A DNA stretch of 64,000 nucleotides, taken from contig NZ_JAQMUE010000103.1 in the NCBI RefSeq assembly GCF_028330985.1, forward strand, positions 30,869 to 94,868. Reading direction: 5' to 3'. Every line of letters begins with the position of its first letter. The first letter of the stretch is position 1. The translations under genes and the position numbers were made by a program. The notes beneath the pieces were generated by a model. It made no database searches. It was not told the DNA's origin and worked only from the letters and a program-made list of their open reading frames with translations. The DNA comes from Roseofilum reptotaenium CS-1145 (GTDB taxonomy: Bacteria; Cyanobacteriota; Cyanobacteriia; Cyanobacteriales; Desertifilaceae). Below, in pieces: positions 63,618-64,000 of the stretch.

Positions 63618-64000
63618 ATGGACACCTATATAAGACAGGCGCGGAGTCTGGTTAATAAGTATTTTCACTCTAACTCTATCGAAGTATCCAAATTGGTAGA
63701 CCATGAGCTAGTGAGGGCTCGCCTCAAAGCTTCTCAGAAGTCAACCCCCAAGGGTATTCGAGTTGTTGTTTCTGGGAATCGGTTATACCTTCGGTTCAAA
63801 ACAGCTACCAAGCCATCGATGGTAAACAATACTTGCAATGAATCTTTCACTCGCGATGAGTGCATCAACGCCTTAGCGAAAGCCCTAGCAGTCTTTGACA
63901 AACTCAAGGAAACTGAATCAGAGTCTGAATTTTGGTCATGGTACGAGTCGGAAATCAAGGGAACTGTGTCTCTTGAGAATGACATCATTACTATTGGCGA
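63618..64000 (+). CDS. possible integrase/tyrosine recombinase, truncated by the window end
   Basis: An uninterrupted frame from ATG 63618 (MDTYIRQARSLVNKYF) runs for 127 codons to the window end without a stop. It has an IRVVVSGNRLYLRF strand pair and a helical segment rich in charged residues, as in the N-terminal arm-binding region of some cyanobacterial integrases, but the catalytic core is out of view. The tRNA-3'-like sequence nearby supports a mobile element. Codon use and layout are ordinary. Identity is tentative. Confidence 0.45.
   Translation, partial: MDTYIRQARSLVNKYFHSNSIEVSKLVDHELVRARLKASQKSTPKGIRVVVSGNRLYLRFKTATKPSMVNNTCNESFTRDECINALAKALAVFDKLKETESESEFWSWYESEIKGTVSLENDIITIG

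Overview
The window looks like the chromosome of a filamentous, gas-vacuolate, non-heterocystous (Oscillatoriales-like) cyanobacterium. The evidence is frequent GCGATCGC (HIP1) octamers, a gas-vesicle block (gvpA, gvpC, gvpN, gvpJ), a TLP40/CYP38-type lumenal cyclophilin, an HpsJ-like and an NblB-like protein, and a PatX-like peptide gene with a TCCGGA (DIF1) promoter motif. The organism is inferred from gene content only.

Layout. 0.2-13 kb is mostly core and signalling: a saccharopine-dehydrogenase-like reductase, an HpsJ-like membrane protein, two class III adenylate cyclases, an RTX-repeat protein, queA, a TPR lipoprotein-size secreted protein, a hybrid response regulator/histidine kinase, a DUF3386-type protein and an Nfu Fe-S scaffold. 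13.2-21.1 kb is an accessory island without a single HIP1 octamer. It encodes a giant VLIG-type GTPase whose whole length resembles the vertebrate interferon-inducible VLIG/GVIN/URGCP family, a MACPF (perforin-like) protein just upstream that appears to carry the N-terminal module of vertebrate VLIGs, and a small LRAT-like papain-fold protein. 21.4-28.1 kb holds a MerR-like regulator with a vWA-macro fusion protein, decayed Uma2 nucleases, a MazG-like protein and a GmrSD-type (DUF262/DUF1524) restriction protein. Together 13-28 kb reads as a conflict/defence region.

28-37 kb returns to core genes: rfbB, a heptose-kinase-like PfkB protein, a lumenal cyclophilin, tyrA, a long pentapeptide-repeat protein, SUI1/YciH, a HEAT-repeat protein, a DUF3011 secreted protein and surE. 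37.1-39.3 kb has the patX-like gene convergent with a TPR receptor pseudokinase lacking both catalytic aspartates. 39.5-42.5 kb is gvpA-gvpC-gvpN-gvpJ, with a strong hairpin between gvpA and gvpC and a shared C-terminal winged-helix-like tail on GvpC and GvpN.

42.6-58.9 kb is an array of minus-strand modules, each a periplasmic solute-binding protein (SBP) followed by a membrane hybrid histidine kinase. It has been reshaped by duplication, an IS630-family insertion that splits one SBP-kinase fusion gene, internal deletions and a chimeric junction. 59.2-63.4 kb holds an AbrB-type membrane protein, a secreted proline-rich protein, a CAU tRNA, a membrane-anchored protein and a DUF21/CBS/CorC transporter. 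The right edge begins a likely integrated element: a tRNA-3'-end-like sequence followed by an open frame running off the window that may be an integrase.

The most notable system is the VLIG GTPase + MACPF + LRAT-like cluster at 13.3-21.1 kb. All homology statements come from reading the sequence and recalled family knowledge; no search was run.
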